Source: Bradyrhizobium guangdongense
GTDB lineage: Bacteria > Pseudomonadota > Alphaproteobacteria > Rhizobiales > Xanthobacteraceae
Length of the DNA: 64,000 nt
Assembly (NCBI RefSeq): GCF_004114975.1
Contig: NZ_CP030051.1
Location: forward strand, 2,418,001-2,482,000
Reading direction: 5' to 3'
Shown here: piece by piece, positions 1 through 8,719 of the stretch
Layout of the letters: every line of letters starts with the position of its first letter
Numbering within the stretch: position 1 is the stretch's first letter
Translations under genes and position numbers: made by a program
Notes under the pieces: generated by a model
What the model was told of the DNA's origin: nothing
The model's database searches: none
Seen by the model: only the letters and a program-made list of their open reading frames with translations

Positions 1-1
1 G

Positions 2-3000
2 GTTTCGCTGGTCGGCGGCCAGGTTATTTTTACGCCCGACAAGGACTATATCGGAGGCGCCTCATTCAATTATACGGTCACTGATGACGGAACAACTGAC
101 GGCCGCAGCGATCCCCAGAGCAGTTCCGGAATTGTGAGCATTAACGTCCTATCGACGAAAAATCTAACCTACCTGTTGAAGGTGGACGGGATTCAGGGCG
201 ATTCGACAGTGAAGGGCTATGAGGGTGCCTTCACGGTTGACGAGTTCACGTTCAACGAGCTGACCAAGCTGGCCGCGGGGGCGGGCGGTGGTGGTGCAGG
301 CAAGGCGCAGTTCGATCCGTTGACGGTCGATATCGGCAGGCTCTCGGCCGGGCTGGTAAAGCTCCTGGCAGATGCAGCGACAGGCAGGCACATCCCCACG
401 ATTGAGCTTGTGGGTCTGAAGCCGCAGGGCGATGCGCTGCAGAAGCTCTATGACCTGAAGCTGACCGACGCGACGGTGGCAGGCTTTGCCAGCGACGGCG
501 GCCACGACACGGCGATCGCTTTCGACTTCAACAGAGGCAGCGAGACGATCGCAGGTCAGAATGCCGACGGTTCGCTCAATGCGGGTCAGACCTTCAACTT
601 TACGGCCGGCCCGCTCGCGCCCGTCGACCACGACATCCTGACGGCGTTTGCGCATGATCACAGCGGGCCTCAGCTAACCTACCTGTTGAAGGTGGACGGG
701 ATCCAGGGCGATTCGACAGTGAAGGGCTATGAGGGTGCCTTCACGGTTGACGAGTTCACGTTCAACGAGCTGACCAAGCTGGCCGCGGGGGCGGGCGGTG
801 GTGGTGCAGGCAAGGCGCAGTTCGATCCGTTGACGGTCGATATCGGCAAGCTCTCGGCCGGGCTGGTAAAGCTCCTGGCAGATGCAGCGACAGGCAGGCA
901 CATCCCCACGATTGAGCTTGTGGGTCTGAAGCCGCAGGGCGATGCGCTGCAGAAGCTCTATGACCTGAAGCTGACCGACGCGACGGTGGCAGGCTTTGCC
1001 AGCGACGGCGGCCACGACACGGCGATCGCTTTCGACTTCAACAGAGGCAGCGAGACGATCGCAGCTCAGAATGCCGACGGTTCGCTCAATGCGGGTCAGA
1101 CCTTCAACTTTACGGCCGGCCCGCTCGCACCCGTCGACCACAACATCCTGACGGCGTTTGCGCATGATCACAGCGGGCCTCAGCTAACCTACCTGTTGAA
1201 GGTGGACGGGATCCAGGGCGATTCGACAGTGAAGGGCTATGAGGGTGCCTTCACGGTTGACGAGTTCACGTTCAACGAGCTGACCAAGCTGGCCGCGGGG
1301 TCGGGCGCTGGTGCAGGCAAGGCGCAGTTCGATCCGTTGACGGTCGATATCGGCAGGCTCTCGGCCGGGCTGGTAAAGCTCCTGGCAGATGCAGCGACAG
1401 GCAGGCACATCCCCACGATTGAGCTTGTGGGTCTGAAGCCGCAGGGCGATGCGCTGCAGAAGCTCTATGACCTGAAGCTGACCGACGCGACGGTGGCAGG
1501 CTTTGCCAGCGACGGAGGCCACGACACGGCGATCGCTTTCGACTTCAACAGAGGCAGCGAGACGATCGCAGCTCAGAATGCCGATGGTTCGCTCAAGGCG
1601 GGTCAGACCTTCAACTTTACGGCCGGCCCGCTCGCACCCGTCGACCACAACATCCTGACGGCGTTTGCGCATGATCACAGCGGGCCTCAGCTAACCTACC
1701 TGTTGAAGGTGGACGGGATCCAGGGCGATTCGACAGTGAAGGGCTATGAGGGTGCCTTCACAGTTGACGAGTTCACGTTCAACGAGCTGACCAAGCTGGC
1801 CGCGGGGGCGGGCGGTGGTGGTGCAGGCAAGGCGCAGTTCGATCCGTTGACGGTCGATATCGGCAAGCTCTCGGCCGGGCTGGTAAAGCTCCTGGCAGAT
1901 GCAGCGACAGGCAGGCACATCCCCACGATTGAGCTTGTGGGTCTGAAGCCACAGGGCGATGCGCTGCAGAAGCTCTATGACCTGAAGCTGACCGACGCGA
2001 CGGTGGCAGGCTTTGCCAGCGACGGCGGCCACGACACGGCGATCGCTTTCGACTTCAACAGAGGCAGCGAGACGATCGCAGGTCAGAATGCCGACGGTTC
2101 GCTCAATGCGGGTCAGACCTTCAACTTTACGGCCGGCCCGCTCGCGCCCGTCGACCACGACATCCTGACGGCGTTTGCGCATGATCACAGCGGGCCTCAG
2201 CTAACCTACCTGTTGAAGGTGGACGGGATCCAGGGCGATTCGACAGTGAAGGGCTATGAGGGTGCCTTCACAGTTGACGAGTTCACGTTCAACGAGCTGA
2301 CCAAGCTGGCCGCGGGGGCGGGCGGTGGTGGTGCAGGCAAGGCGCAGTTCGATCCGTTGACGGTCGATATCGGCAAGCTCTCGGCCGGGCTGGTAAAGCT
2401 CCTGGCAGATGCAGCGACAGGCAGGCACATCCCCACGATTGAGCTTGTGGGTCTGAAGCCACAGGGCGATGCGCTGCAGAAGCTCTATGACCTGAAGCTG
2501 ACCGACGCGACGGTGGCAGGCTTTGCCAGCGACGGCGGCCACGACACGGCGATCGCTTTCGACTTCAACAGAGGCAGCGAGACGATCGCAGCTCAGAATG
2601 CCGACGGTTCGCTCAATGCGGGTCAGACCTTCAACTTTACGGCCGGCCCGCTCGCACCCGTCGACCACAACATCCTGACGGCGTTTGCGCATGATCACAG
2701 CGGGCCTCAGCTAACCTACCTGTTGAAGGTGGACGGGATCCAGGGCGATTCGACAGTGAAGGGCTATGAGGGTGCCTTCACGGTTGACGAGTTCACGTTC
2801 AACGAGCTGACCAAGCTGGCCGCGGGGTCGGGCGCTGGTGCAGGCAAGGCGCAGTTCGATCCGTTGACGGTCGATATCGGCAGGCTCTCGGCCGGGCTGG
2901 TAAAGCTCCTGGCAGATGCAGCGACAGGCAGGCACATCCCCACGATTGAGCTTGTGGGTCTGAAGCCGCAGGGCGATGCGCTGCAGAAGCTCTATGACCT

Positions 3001-3226
3001 GAAGCTGACCGACGCGACGGTGGCAGGCTTTGCCAGCGACGGAGGCCACGACACGGCGATCGCTTTCGACTTCAACAGAGGCAGCGAGACGATCGCAGCT
3101 CAGAATGCCGATGGTTCGCTCAAGGCGGGTCAGACCTTCAACTTTACGGCCGGCCCGCTCGCACCCGTCGACCACAACATCCTGACGGCGTTTGCGCACC
3201 TGCATCAGGATCTATTCCTAGTCTGA
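2..3226 (+). CDS. C-terminal part of a giant cadherin/Ig-like repeat protein with six tandem Hcp-like domains (5' partial)
   Basis: The frame is open from base 2, so the start lies outside the window. The first ~50 residues look like the end of a cadherin/Ig-like tandem domain (FTPDKDYIGGASFNYTVTDD). Six ~170-residue repeats follow. Each resembles the T6SS tube protein Hcp: a VDGIQGDSTVKGYEG start, a glycine loop followed by GK, SAGLVKLLADAATGRHIP, then an LYDLKLTDATVAGFAS strand. Free Hcp is a ~160-residue ring-forming protein; six in one chain, behind an adhesin-like domain and with no T6SS genes nearby, is unusual. The last repeat switches to a tail ending DLFLV, an acidic residue plus four hydrophobic ones, as in several type I secretion substrates. 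I infer a type I-secreted surface protein; the function of the Hcp-like units is unknown. Confidence 0.85.
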   Translation, partial: VSLVGGQVIFTPDKDYIGGASFNYTVTDDGTTDGRSDPQSSSGIVSINVLSTKNLTYLLKVDGIQGDSTVKGYEGAFTVDEFTFNELTKLAAGAGGGGAGKAQFDPLTVDIGRLSAGLVKLLADAATGRHIPTIELVGLKPQGDALQKLYDLKLTDATVAGFASDGGHDTAIAFDFNRGSETIAGQNADGSLNAGQTFNFTAGPLAPVDHDILTAFAHDHSGPQLTYLLKVDGIQGDSTVKGYEGAFTVDEFTFNELTKLAAGAGGGGAGKAQFDPLTVDIGKLSAGLVKLLADAATGRHIPTIELVGLKPQGDALQKLYDLKLTDATVAGFASDGGHDTAIAFDFNRGSETIAAQNADGSLNAGQTFNFTAGPLAPVDHNILTAFAHDHSGPQLTYLLKVDGIQGDSTVKGYEGAFTVDEFTFNELTKLAAGSGAGAGKAQFDPLTVDIGRLSAGLVKLLADAATGRHIPTIELVGLKPQGDALQKLYDLKLTDATVAGFASDGGHDTAIAFDFNRGSETIAAQNADGSLKAGQTFNFTAGPLAPVDHNILTAFAHDHSGPQLTYLLKVDGIQGDSTVKGYEGAFTVDEFTFNELTKLAAGAGGGGAGKAQFDPLTVDIGKLSAGLVKLLADAATGRHIPTIELVGLKPQGDALQKLYDLKLTDATVAGFASDGGHDTAIAFDFNRGSETIAGQNADGSLNAGQTFNFTAGPLAPVDHDILTAFAHDHSGPQLTYLLKVDGIQGDSTVKGYEGAFTVDEFTFNELTKLAAGAGGGGAGKAQFDPLTVDIGKLSAGLVKLLADAATGRHIPTIELVGLKPQGDALQKLYDLKLTDATVAGFASDGGHDTAIAFDFNRGSETIAAQNADGSLNAGQTFNFTAGPLAPVDHNILTAFAHDHSGPQLTYLLKVDGIQGDSTVKGYEGAFTVDEFTFNELTKLAAGSGAGAGKAQFDPLTVDIGRLSAGLVKLLADAATGRHIPTIELVGLKPQGDALQKLYDLKLTDATVAGFASDGGHDTAIAFDFNRGSETIAAQNADGSLKAGQTFNFTAGPLAPVDHNILTAFAHLHQDLFLV
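164..3217 (+). repeat. Six tandem ~510-bp coding repeats arranged as a duplicated three-unit block
   Basis: Units start at 164, 674, 1184, 1691, 2201 and 2711, with lengths 510, 510, 507, 510, 510 and 507 bp. Units 3 and 6 share a shortened glycine loop (GSGAGAGK) and GSLKAGQ. Units 1 and 4 share AGQNADG and DHDIL. Units 2 and 5 share AAQNADG and DHNIL with the long loop. The pattern ABC-ABC shows that a 1527-bp three-unit block was duplicated after the units diverged. Copies differ at very few bases, including synonymous sites, so the expansion or homogenisation is recent. An open antisense frame also runs through each unit and is taken as a composition shadow. Confidence 0.95.
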
Positions 3227-3373
3227 TCGTCATCGGATGATCAATAGCACGCGACCTGCGAAGGGGCCGCGAAGCTCAAGTTAGCGGTGTCAGAAGTTGA
3301 GAGGGGGTTATCAATCGACGTCTTCGATACGCATACGCGAACGCCGCGAAACTGATTTAATACCCGCGGAGCG

Positions 3374-3759
3374 TCACGCCGCGTTGAGCTCGGATTCTGT
3401 GATGCGCCGGAATTCGAACAGCAATTCCTGAGGGTGCTTGGCAAGATATCCGACCACCTTGCGGTTGCGGAGCAGGTTTGACACGTAGCCGACCGCCAGC
3501 ACCAGGTTGAATTACGATCATCAGCTCGGCGCCCCGATCTGTCGGATCGGTCCTAGCTTGCGCAGTTCTGAAAAGGAGTTGAGTGCGAGGTGCTTCTCCT
3601 TCAGCAGGTCGACCACCTCAGCGAAGTTGCGCAATCAGGTCGGGGCACATCCGCCGCAGCGCGCGATTGATCTCGATGTAGCGGTAATCCCGGTCGGGGC
3701 TGAAGCCGATAAGCATCTGTTGCAGCTGATGGGCAACTCGGATCGGATATTCGAGTTCG
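3374..3759 (-). pseudogene. Remnant of a RepB/ParB-type partition protein C-terminal domain
   Basis: Read on the minus strand, three frame-shifted pieces line up with the C-terminal part of RepB-like partition proteins. They are YIEINRALRRMCPDLIAQLR, then VVDLLKEKHLALNSFSELRK with LGPIRQIGA, then LAVGYVSNLLRNRKVVGYLA ending at a stop near 3374. At least two frameshifts separate them and no start is visible. RepB proteins partition plasmids and chromids, and relatives of this C-terminal domain also occur on chromosomes. The remnant suggests an old replicon or integrated element. Family assignment is from remembered motifs. Confidence 0.6.
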
Positions 3760-4014
3760 TCCTGAGGTTATCTCGGCTTTCCCTTCGAGTCAGAAGCCTG
3801 AGAAGGTACGAAATAGCCGGCGCAGTACGGCTGACCTACTTTCGGAAGTTATAGAAGGGCCCAACCCGGATAACTTGTAAAATCGAATGCTGGCCTGAGG
3901 GCCGGCTCAAGATGGATCAAGGACGCGCAGAAAGCTGGCTGCCCCCTTGTTAAGCGACTCGTTTCAGCCAAATCAGATCATCGCGTTTAGCTTTCCGGAT
4001 AATGGTTCACCACT

Positions 4015-4290
4015 GTGCGTCGATTCCTGAATTGGTTCTTCCGCAACCGGGAAACTGGTGCCATTACGATTGCTCAATGGTCGAACCCAATCCTTTGAAT
4101 CGTCATAGCAGCCGGCGCTCTGCTTCCGATGGGGCCTTCAGTCGGCACGCTCGGTTTCGTCCTGACCGTAGTCTTCAAGGGCGCGCTTTTCGTCTGGGCC
4201 GCCGATGAGATCGCCCGCGGCGCGAATCCCTGGCGGCGTTGGCTGGGGGCGGTTGTAGCCGCCTATGAAATGGTGACCCTCCTCACCTAG
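4015..4290 (+). pseudogene. Small membrane protein gene interrupted by one in-frame TGA
   Basis: A GTG at 4015 opens a frame beginning VRRFLNWFFRNRETGAITIA. The frame continues to an in-frame TGA at 4096-4098, then carries on without shift through IVIAAGALLPMGPSVGTLGF and a hydrophobic stretch to a stop at 4288. The two halves read as one ~90-residue protein with two membrane segments and a C-terminal NPWRRWLGAVVAAYE. A Trp codon (TGG to TGA) is the simplest original state at the stop. An ATG at 4129 could still allow a 53-residue product. Function is unknown. Confidence 0.5.
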
Positions 4291-4386
4291 AACCCTACAT
4301 TGATCCAGGGGCGGCGAATCCGAGGTCGGAACCGGGGTGCGCCATTCGTCTTAAGTTCGTGTGTCAAGACTCTGGAGTTCCGCGTA

Positions 4387-5313
4387 ATGGCCCCCCACGC
4401 CAACTGGAAAGGGTTTCTTCGTCTTTCCCTCGTGACCTGCCCGGTGGCGCTCTTTCCAGCGACGTCGGAGAGTGAGAAGATCGCTTTCAACCAATTGAAC
4501 CGGTCAACGGGCCGACGGGTCAAATACCTGAAAGTCGACGCCGATACCGGGGAGGGGGTCTCTAGCGAAGATATCGTCAAGGGCTACGAGTTCGAGAAGG
4601 GCCAATACATTGAGGTGTCGAAAGCGGAGCTTGAAGAGATCGCGCTGGAGTCCACGCGTACCATCGAGATCGATGAGTTCGTCGATCGTTCCGACATAGA
4701 CCCGAGATACCTGATCAGGCCCTATTACTTGCGTCCAGACGGAAAGGTGGGCCACGAGGCCTTCGCCGTCATCCGCGAGACAATCCGTGAGATGGAGAAG
4801 GTTGCGATCGGCCGGGTCGTGCTCACGAACCGGGAGCATATCATTGCGCTGGAGCCGCTGGACAAAGGGCTTGTCGGCACACTGCTCCGCTACCCCTATG
4901 AGGTGCGCAGCGAGCAGGAATATTTCGATGAAATCCAGGGCGTTAAGGTCACAAAAGACATGCTGGATCTCGCCAAGCACATCGTGAACCAAAAGGGCGG
5001 GCGGTTCGATCCGGAGAAGTTTGAGGATCACTACGAGAGCGCGCTAGTTGACCTCATCAATCAGAAGCGCGCAGGCAAGACCATCGGCCCGAAGGAGCCG
5101 CCCAAGGGCGAAAACGTCGTCGACCTCATGGAAGCCCTACGGCGCAGCGTCGGGCAAGAGGCAACGCCGGCCAGGGCGGCCAAGCCAGCCAAGAAGTCAA
5201 AGAAGGCGGGGCCCAGCCAGAAGGAGATGTTGATGCCGATCACCGGCAAGAAGCAGGCAAAGGAGTTGGCTGCCAAGAAGCCGGCTGCTGGAACCCGGAG
5301 CAAGTCAGCGTGA
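4387..5313 (+). CDS. ku: Ku protein, DNA end-binding factor of non-homologous end joining
   Basis: A 308-residue homodimeric Ku, which binds broken DNA ends and recruits an ATP-dependent ligase. The start at 4387 gives MAPHANWKGFLRLSLVTCPV, the usual N-terminus of rhizobial Ku; the longer frame from 4300 adds 29 residues of no family character. The Ku core (YLKVDADTGEGV, DIDPRYLIRPYYLRPDGKVG, RVVLTNREHIIALEP) spans about residues 10-250. A Lys/Ala-rich tail (about 265-308) follows, as in Ku proteins with basic C-termini. The downstream gene overlaps its stop by 4 bp, so translation is probably coupled. No intact ligase lies beside it; a ligase fragment sits near 12.9 kb. Confidence 0.93.
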   Translation: MAPHANWKGFLRLSLVTCPVALFPATSESEKIAFNQLNRSTGRRVKYLKVDADTGEGVSSEDIVKGYEFEKGQYIEVSKAELEEIALESTRTIEIDEFVDRSDIDPRYLIRPYYLRPDGKVGHEAFAVIRETIREMEKVAIGRVVLTNREHIIALEPLDKGLVGTLLRYPYEVRSEQEYFDEIQGVKVTKDMLDLAKHIVNQKGGRFDPEKFEDHYESALVDLINQKRAGKTIGPKEPPKGENVVDLMEALRRSVGQEATPARAAKPAKKSKKAGPSQKEMLMPITGKKQAKELAAKKPAAGTRSKSA

Positions 5314-5645
5314 AGCATCTTGTCACGCTAGACGGCCGCTACATCGTCGTCCGCAGACGGCTCTGGCGGATAGCGAGCCCGGACCTCGAAGAAGACGAGA
5401 AGTCGAAGCTCGTGAAACAGCTCATGGCTACCAGGCGGGCGGTCCGGAACGCGAAGGCTAGTGCGGATCTCGATGCCCAGAGGGCGGCGCATCGGGCGGT
5501 GGAAGACGCCAAGCGCGCCTTGGCGAGCGGCGCTCCCGTCTGGTGGAAGGACGGCCCGCCGGACCTCAATCGCTATGTGGCTAAGAACACGCCTTACGCC
5601 GAGTGGTATACCGCAATCGCCAGATCGCGCCACAAGGAGGTGTGA
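5310..5645 (+). CDS. Conserved hypothetical protein coupled to Ku
   Basis: A 111-residue protein starting at a GTG that overlaps the ku stop (GTGA), a typical coupled arrangement. It opens with LVTLDGRYIVVRRRLWRIAS. An Arg/Ala-rich helical stretch follows (about 35-75), and it ends with PVWWKDGPPDLNRYVAKNTP and YAEWYTAIA. From memory, proteins with this WWxDGxPDxNR pattern occur beside Ku/ligase genes in rhizobia. No catalytic motif is seen; an accessory role in end joining is only suggested by position. Confidence 0.8.
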   Translation: MKHLVTLDGRYIVVRRRLWRIASPDLEEDEKSKLVKQLMATRRAVRNAKASADLDAQRAAHRAVEDAKRALASGAPVWWKDGPPDLNRYVAKNTPYAEWYTAIARSRHKEV

Positions 5646-6320
5646 ATGCCTAAAGCTGCAATCTTCGACCTCGACGGGACTCTTATCGATTCCGTCGATC
5701 TTCACGCTCTTGCTTGGCACGAAGCAATGGTGAAGTTCGGCCATGACGTCAGCTTCGCGCAAGTTCGAAGCCAGATCGGAAAGGGTGGCGACAAGCTCAT
5801 TCCTGTCTTCCTTTCCGAGGCCGAGCAGAAAGACCACGGCGAGGAAATGGAGGCCTGGCGCGGCAATCGCTTCAAAAGCGCCTATTTGCCGCTGGTGCGC
5901 CCATTTTCGGCGGTGCCAGACCTGCTGCGCCGGATTCGGCATGCAGGCATCCGGCTTGCAGTCGCTTCGTCGGCTAAGAAAGATGAACTAGCCACATACC
6001 TCGATATCGCAGGCATTGCCAATCTGGCGGAAGTGACCACTTGTTCAGACGACGTGCAGCAGTCCAAACCCGCCCCGGACATCTTCGAAACCGCTCTCGG
6101 GAAACTCGGCATCACGGGCAGCGATGCCGTAGCCATCGGAGACACACCTTACGACGCCATCGCGGCCAGAAAAGCCGGGATCACGACGATCGGTGTTCTA
6201 GCAGGTGGGTTCACCGAGGACGAGTTAAGGCGGGCGGGATGCGCCGAAATTTACCCTGGTCCAGCGGCGCTCTTCGCCTGCTTTGAGAACTCTTTGCTGG
6301 CCATGTCGCGCACCGCCTAA
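5646..6320 (+). CDS. HAD-superfamily hydrolase, phosphoglycolate phosphatase / beta-phosphoglucomutase-like
   Basis: A 224-residue haloacid dehalogenase-type phosphatase. Motif I is DLDGTLIDS at residues 8-16 (Asp nucleophile and general acid). Motif II is the Ser in VASSAKKDE. Motif III is the Lys in SKPAPDIFE, and motif IV is GDTPYDAIAA. The helical cap between motifs I and II is the size expected for subfamily I. It follows the preceding gene by 0 bp with GGAGG just upstream of the ATG, so it belongs to the ku operon. The substrate cannot be told from sequence; a nucleotide or sugar phosphate is plausible. Confidence 0.85.
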   Translation: MPKAAIFDLDGTLIDSVDLHALAWHEAMVKFGHDVSFAQVRSQIGKGGDKLIPVFLSEAEQKDHGEEMEAWRGNRFKSAYLPLVRPFSAVPDLLRRIRHAGIRLAVASSAKKDELATYLDIAGIANLAEVTTCSDDVQQSKPAPDIFETALGKLGITGSDAVAIGDTPYDAIAARKAGITTIGVLAGGFTEDELRRAGCAEIYPGPAALFACFENSLLAMSRTA

Positions 6321-6397
6321 CAAACAAATCCAGCGAGTGCATTCAATGTCCAGCCTTGAACCTCTGACTGCCCCTGGCGACACATAGAACAGGTCCG

Positions 6398-6595
6398 CTA
6401 GGATGTCGCAAATGACACTTCTTGCTCAGGCTGTTTCGGTCGCTCTTTCTCGCAATCATTTATCGACACGCCTAATGAAACAATTGTTGCTGTTCGAGCT
6501 TGCTCGCTTTTTTGTTTGGATTCCCGCCGCAATCCGTGCAGCCAGGTGATGCTGGCGGGATCCAGTTCAGCTGTCAGGACTAACGTTGGATCCAT
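6398..6595 (-). pseudogene. N-terminal fragment resembling a 2'-5' RNA ligase family protein
   Basis: The minus-strand frame starts MDPTLVLTAELDPASITWLH, which resembles the first strand and helix of 2'-5' RNA ligase-like phosphoesterases. After about 27 residues the similarity stops and the rest (KQKSEQARTATIVSLGV...) shows no family character. Neither of the two HxT/S motifs is present. The short leader similarity makes this tentative. Confidence 0.3.
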
Positions 6596-6625
6596 CCGAA
6601 CCCAATATCGCGATTACCCGCCGCT

Positions 6626-6888
6626 TCAGCAACTTCCGTCCGGACACTCCGGGCACGTGTCGCCGACCGAATCCAGGACGTCGCAGATCGCCGCGACGGC
6701 TTCAGTGGGAGAGGTCCCGAGAGTGGCTGCCGGTGGGCGAGTGCGATGGCGCGATCGCGGGCGTGAGGGTCAGCGCGGTCCTTCGCCCAGCCATGCTCTT
6801 CGCATTCTTGAATGGCGCCGGCCTCCTGCAGCACAGCGACCGCCCAGCCGCGCAGCGTCCGGATCACTGATCGCCTTTCCTTTGTCAT
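6626..6888 (-). pseudogene. Frameshifted small conserved hypothetical gene (Cys-rich C-terminus)
   Basis: On the minus strand the ATG at 6888 gives MTKERRSVIRTLRGWAVAVL and ECEEHGWAKDRADPHARDRA. About codon 57 (near 6715-6725) the frame must shift to continue as PTEAVAAICDVLDSVGDTCP and ECPDGSC before the stop at 6626. Both halves look coding and fit together as an ~87-residue protein ending in a CPECP-type motif, a form I recall from Bradyrhizobium hypothetical proteins. Either the gene is broken or the sequence has a local error. Confidence 0.5.
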
Positions 6889-7687
6889 CAGCATAGTGAG
6901 CGCTCCTGCAAGGTCGAATCCGTCCGCCCGCCTGCTCGTTCCGGGCGGTAAGCACGTGGCAGGGATTCGCAGCCGGTAGGGATGAAGCTTGTCCACCTGT
7001 TCCGCCGGTCACGTGCCCATCGGTGCCGGCGCGGCTCGGTAAGGCGCCTTCTTGGCTAACAAACTTACGATTGGCTAACAGCTTTGTGAGGGACGACGCC
7101 TAATGTCTGCGCGTTAAAGGCCATATACAGCTTGGGCGACTTGGAATGCGCAACAGGCAGAGCGGCTGGCGCTGGTCTATGAACAGATGGAGCAAGGCAA
7201 CCTCCCGGCACAGTTGCCGCGGTAATCAGGTCTCGCGGATCGGCTCGGCGCGACGGTTGTCCAAACTCGCCCGGCGCCGCTGTGGAAATGCCTGAAGAGT
7301 TGAAGCGTGGCTACCCGACCGAGTTCGCGACGGTCCGCCAGATGGTGACGGCGACCATCATGCATGCCAGGCCGAGCCGACCAAGCCGTGCGGCTTCTAA
7401 GCCTAAAGACGGTGATCGGATTGCGAGGATAGACATCAAGGGCGGCCTCGCCGCGCTGTGCGGCAATCGCGCGCATCTCGCCGGCGGTCGCCGAGGCCGT
7501 GGCGGAGAGCTTGTTAGTGGTAGCATCGCGTGGTAGCAATGCTCCAGCAGCCAAGTTGATTTTACTTGTTTTTCAGTGCTTTCCGGCGTCGCCCTTCGTC
7601 TCCCCTAGCGATCGCCAGTTCTTGAAGACTACCGCCGAAATCGCGCTCTCCGCTCGATTGCTTGGGCAAACGCAGCCTCTAAATCCG
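6889..7687. other. ~800-bp stretch without a convincing gene
   Basis: Short open frames on both strands lack conserved motifs and ribosome sites. One piece near 7125-7228 (+) reads WNAQQAERLALVYEQMEQGN followed by a stop and may be the 3' end of a lost gene. A minus-strand stretch near 7390-7530 (GEMRAIAAQRGEAALDVYPR) also looks like decayed coding sequence. No RNA gene or repeat was recognised. Confidence 0.5.
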
Positions 7688-7870
7688 CTAATGCAGACGC
7701 TGGTGAGGAGGATGAACCTCACACAACTGCTCCAATCTCAGCTCCAGCCGCTCGTTCAGCAGCATCAGCGCTCTGAGCGCATCGCGCAGATCGCCGTCAC
7801 AAGCGGCTACGATCTCATCGACTGCCAGCTCGTATTCATCAAGAGCAGATATGGTGCGTTCTCGTGGCAT
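7688..7870 (-). CDS. Small acidic hypothetical protein
   Basis: A 60-residue protein: MPRERTISALDEYELAVDEI, then VAACDGDLRDALRALMLLNE and a leucine-rich helical end. The frame opens further upstream to 8026, but the ATG at 7870 gives the compact, helical, coding-like part, and the upstream extension is Cys- and Gly-rich without structure. It resembles short helical proteins common in Bradyrhizobium accessory regions. Function unknown. Confidence 0.55.
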   Translation of the reverse strand: MPRERTISALDEYELAVDEIVAACDGDLRDALRALMLLNERLELRLEQLCEVHPPHQRLH

Positions 7871-8054
7871 ACGAACAACATCCAAACAGAAACCTAAGTA
7901 GATCGCGTCATTATGGGGGCATTTTCCCCGTAATTCACAAGCGGCATATGTTGTTGCGGGGGTGCAACCTGCGCGACCATCGGAGGTGCCAAGTTGGTTC
8001 ATTGACGCGACCAAAGCGCATCTCAATCTTGCTCCGATAAATAAGTCGCGGGGG

Positions 8055-8261
8055 ATGAAGGTGTTTGATGTCTATCGCAATGGGGCGAGTGACCTGCTCG
8101 TTCTAAGTTTAGGCTCGCCGATACCGGCAGCTTACTCCGGAAAAAAGTGGCGCAAGAGCAGACGGAGAATTCTGAAGGTTAGCGATGAGATCAAATCAGC
8201 CGTTCAGCGACACGGTTACTACGTTCGCAGCTCGCGGGTCACCAAAGATCGGGTGGTCTAA
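8055..8261 (+). CDS. Small basic hypothetical protein
   Basis: A 68-residue protein from the ATG at 8055: [20 protein letters not shown], then a Lys/Arg-rich centre ([17 protein letters not shown]) and a C-terminus ending KDRVV. A longer frame from 7962 exists. A decayed copy of the same sequence lies at 9508-9602, which supports that this was once a recognised gene. It converges with the next gene and their ends overlap by 4 bp. Function unknown. Confidence 0.45.
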   Translation: MKVFDVYRNGASDLLVLSLGSPIPAAYSGKKWRKSRRRILKVSDEIKSAVQRHGYYVRSSRVTKDRVV

Positions 8262-8470
8262 GCGGAGCGGGAGCCTGCGGCACTCTTCACAACGCCATAT
8301 CTTCGCAACTCGTGCCCGGCAGCCGTCAAATTGAACCCTACGATTAGACCTAGGCGTCTTAACGTCAGGAGGGCGAGAGGGTCGCACAATTCGATGGAAA
8401 GTCCGGCTCTCAATACAGCTATGGTGCGCTGTTCATCGCTATCGAGATCAGCCCATGAGATGTCCACCAC
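8258..8470 (-). CDS. Small conserved hypothetical protein
   Basis: A 70-residue protein from a [23 protein letters not shown], then [20 protein letters not shown] and [10 protein letters not shown]. The leucine-rich repeating pattern suggests a small helical or winged-helix-like fold. Similar proteins (DEQRAIAVL... LCDPLAL... LTAAG) are, from memory, common in Bradyrhizobium. Function unknown. Confidence 0.6.
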   Translation of the reverse strand: MVDISWADLDSDEQRTIAVLRAGLSIELCDPLALLTLRRLGLIVGFNLTAAGHELRRYGVVKSAAGSRSA

Positions 8471-8481
8471 ATGGCTTTCGC

Positions 8482-8719
8482 GTTAAACCATTATCTAAGA
8501 CCCAAATGTGTGTCTGATTTGGCGCAGGATAGCCATGGCGGCATCGCTGTACCGACCGCCTCAAGTATTGATCCAGCTGCCCCGTCCTAATCAGCTCATC
8601 GCTAAACAATTGTTCAAAACCCAAATGAGTGCCTGATTTGCCGCAGCATGCCCATCGCGGCATCGGTGTACCGACCGTTAGTTAGATATTGATCCAGCTG
8701 CGCTGTGGTAATCATCGCC
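8482..8719. repeat. Imperfect tandem duplication, period ~119 bp
   Basis: Two copies, about 8482-8600 and 8601-8719, share long blocks such as cccaaatg, cctgatttg, gcatcg, tgtaccgaccg and tattgatccagctg. The right copy lies inside the small gene 8614-8748; the left copy would encode a second version of its C-terminal half but carries a frameshift. Confidence 0.75.

Noticed and set aside
164..3205. Long open antisense frames (164-165 codons) in each Hcp-like repeat
   Set aside because: They repeat exactly with the units, encode Arg/Cys-rich sequence without motifs and follow from the codon composition of the sense strand.
1..3226. Type VI secretion locus
   Set aside because: Only Hcp-like domains are present, fused in tandem; no TssB/C, VgrG, ClpV or membrane-complex genes are in the window.
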